Assembly (NCBI GenBank): GCA_016793585.1 | Contig: JAEUJR010000163.1 | Span: forward strand, 1-5,952 | Direction of reading: 5' to 3' | Length of the DNA stretch: 5,952 nt | Source: Archangium sp. | GTDB taxonomy: Bacteria > Myxococcota > Myxococcia > Myxococcales > Myxococcaceae | Shown: positions 5,350 through 5,952 of the stretch, piece after piece | Layout: the number at the start of each line of letters is the position of its first letter | Position numbering within the stretch: the stretch's first letter is position 1 | Position numbers and translations under genes: made by a program | Notes under the pieces: model-generated | The model's database searches: none | Told to the model about the DNA's origin: nothing | Seen by the model: the letters and a program-made list of their open reading frames with translations, nothing else

Positions 5350-5952
5350 CCGGGCGCCGCTGGAGCGAGCAGGGTGCTGCGCAGAATCACGCTCGCCACG
5401 GTGAAGTAGACGACGATGCCGGTGACATCGACGATGGTCGCGACGAACGGCGCCGACGCCGCCGCCGGGTCGAGGCCCAGTCTGCGCAGGACGAACGGCA
5501 ACATCGCGCCGATGAGCGCTCCAAAGAGCACGACGCCGATGAGACTGCCCGACACGGTGAACGCGACGAGAACGTAGTGCTCGCCGTAGCCGCGACTGAA
5601 GACGCCCGCGCGGAAGAGGTGCTCCCAGACGATCACGCGAATGAAGCCGATGGTCGCGAGCATCACGCCCAGCAACAGACCGCTTTTCGCTTCACGGCCG
5701 GCGACACGCCACCAATCCTTCAGCTCGATCTGCCGCAGCGACAGCGCGCGAATGATCAGCGACGTGGCCTGACTGCCCGAGTTGCCGCCCGAGGCGATGA
5801 TCAACGGCAGGAACAACGACAACACATCGGCGCGCGCGAGCTCGTCCTGGAAGAAGCCCATCGCGGTCGCGGTCAACATGCCGCCGATGAGCAGCACGGC
5901 CAGCCAGCCGCCACGCTTCTTGAGCATCTCGAAGGTGGTGATGTCCATGTAC
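5346..5952 (-). CDS. mgtE: MgtE-type magnesium transporter, C-terminal membrane domain, 5'-truncated by the window edge
   Basis: MgtE is an inner-membrane Mg2+ channel/transporter. Only the C-terminal membrane part is present. The frame is open to the last complete codon (5949-5951), and an ATG at 5948 is internal, because the family reaches the KKRGGWL segment only after its N-terminal and CBS domains, which lie beyond the window. Counting from that Met, five membrane segments fall at about 15-33, 42-57, 89-108, 125-153 and 166-190. Family signatures are PLIIASGGNSGSQATS with IIRAL, and APFVATIVDVTG in the last helix. D174 in the latter corresponds to the pore aspartate (D432 in Thermus MgtE). 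The protein ends normally at TAG 5348-5346, overlapping the ArsC-like gene's stop by 4 bases. Whether the regulatory N and CBS domains are intact cannot be judged here. Confidence 0.93.
   Translation of the reverse strand, partial: YMDITTFEMLKKRGGWLAVLLIGGMLTATAMGFFQDELARADVLSLFLPLIIASGGNSGSQATSLIIRALSLRQIELKDWWRVAGREAKSGLLLGVMLATIGFIRVIVWEHLFRAGVFSRGYGEHYVLVAFTVSGSLIGVVLFGALIGAMLPFVLRRLGLDPAAASAPFVATIVDVTGIVVYFTVASVILRSTLLAPAAPG

Noticed and set aside
5946..5948. ATG at 5948 as the start of a short, membrane-only MgtE
   Set aside because: The frame stays open to the window end and no ribosome site can be judged. A normal MgtE cut by the edge is the simpler reading.

Overview
The window is GC-rich chromosomal DNA, densely packed with protein-coding genes. 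It carries eight genes, two of them cut by the window edges. Codon third positions are strongly G/C. Three predicted lipoproteins lie close together, one of them has a fibro-slime domain, and a glyA-nrdR-ribD block sits on the left. This combination suggests a myxobacterium-like member of the Myxococcota (formerly Deltaproteobacteria). That placement rests on gene content and style, not on a marker comparison. I saw no tRNA, rRNA, CRISPR array, insertion sequence or integration site.

Left block (1-2533, + strand): the 3' three quarters of glyA (serine hydroxymethyltransferase), then nrdR (ribonucleotide reductase repressor) and ribD (bifunctional riboflavin deaminase/reductase). Gaps of 6 and 9 bases suggest one transcription unit for core one-carbon, nucleotide and flavin metabolism. 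The block ends abruptly: no further rib gene follows, and ribD overlaps a convergent gene by 20 bp.

Middle block (2514-3956, - strand): a fibro-slime domain lipoprotein, followed 39 bases later by a 188-residue acidic protein I do not recognise. They probably form a two-gene operon reading towards ribD.

Right block (4014-5349, + strand): transcribed divergently from the fibro-slime gene across a 57-bp gap. It holds a 209-residue lipoprotein of unknown family and, 25 bases later, a 226-residue protein of the low-molecular-weight phosphatase/arsenate reductase superfamily. The second protein keeps all three redox cysteines of thioredoxin-coupled ArsC, but it appears to start with a lipoprotein signal peptide. 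An ArsC-like fold outside the cytoplasm is the most unusual thing here.

Right edge (5346-5952, - strand): the C-terminal membrane domain of an MgtE-type magnesium transporter whose N-terminal part lies beyond the window. Its stop codon and that of the ArsC-like gene share one palindromic CTAG.

The left block and mgtE are housekeeping genes. The interior, 2514-5349, looks like lineage-specific accessory envelope genes placed between them. I found no clear-cut new defence or mobile system. The best candidates for something undescribed are the exported ArsC-like protein with its lipoprotein partner, and the fibro-slime lipoprotein with its unknown partner.
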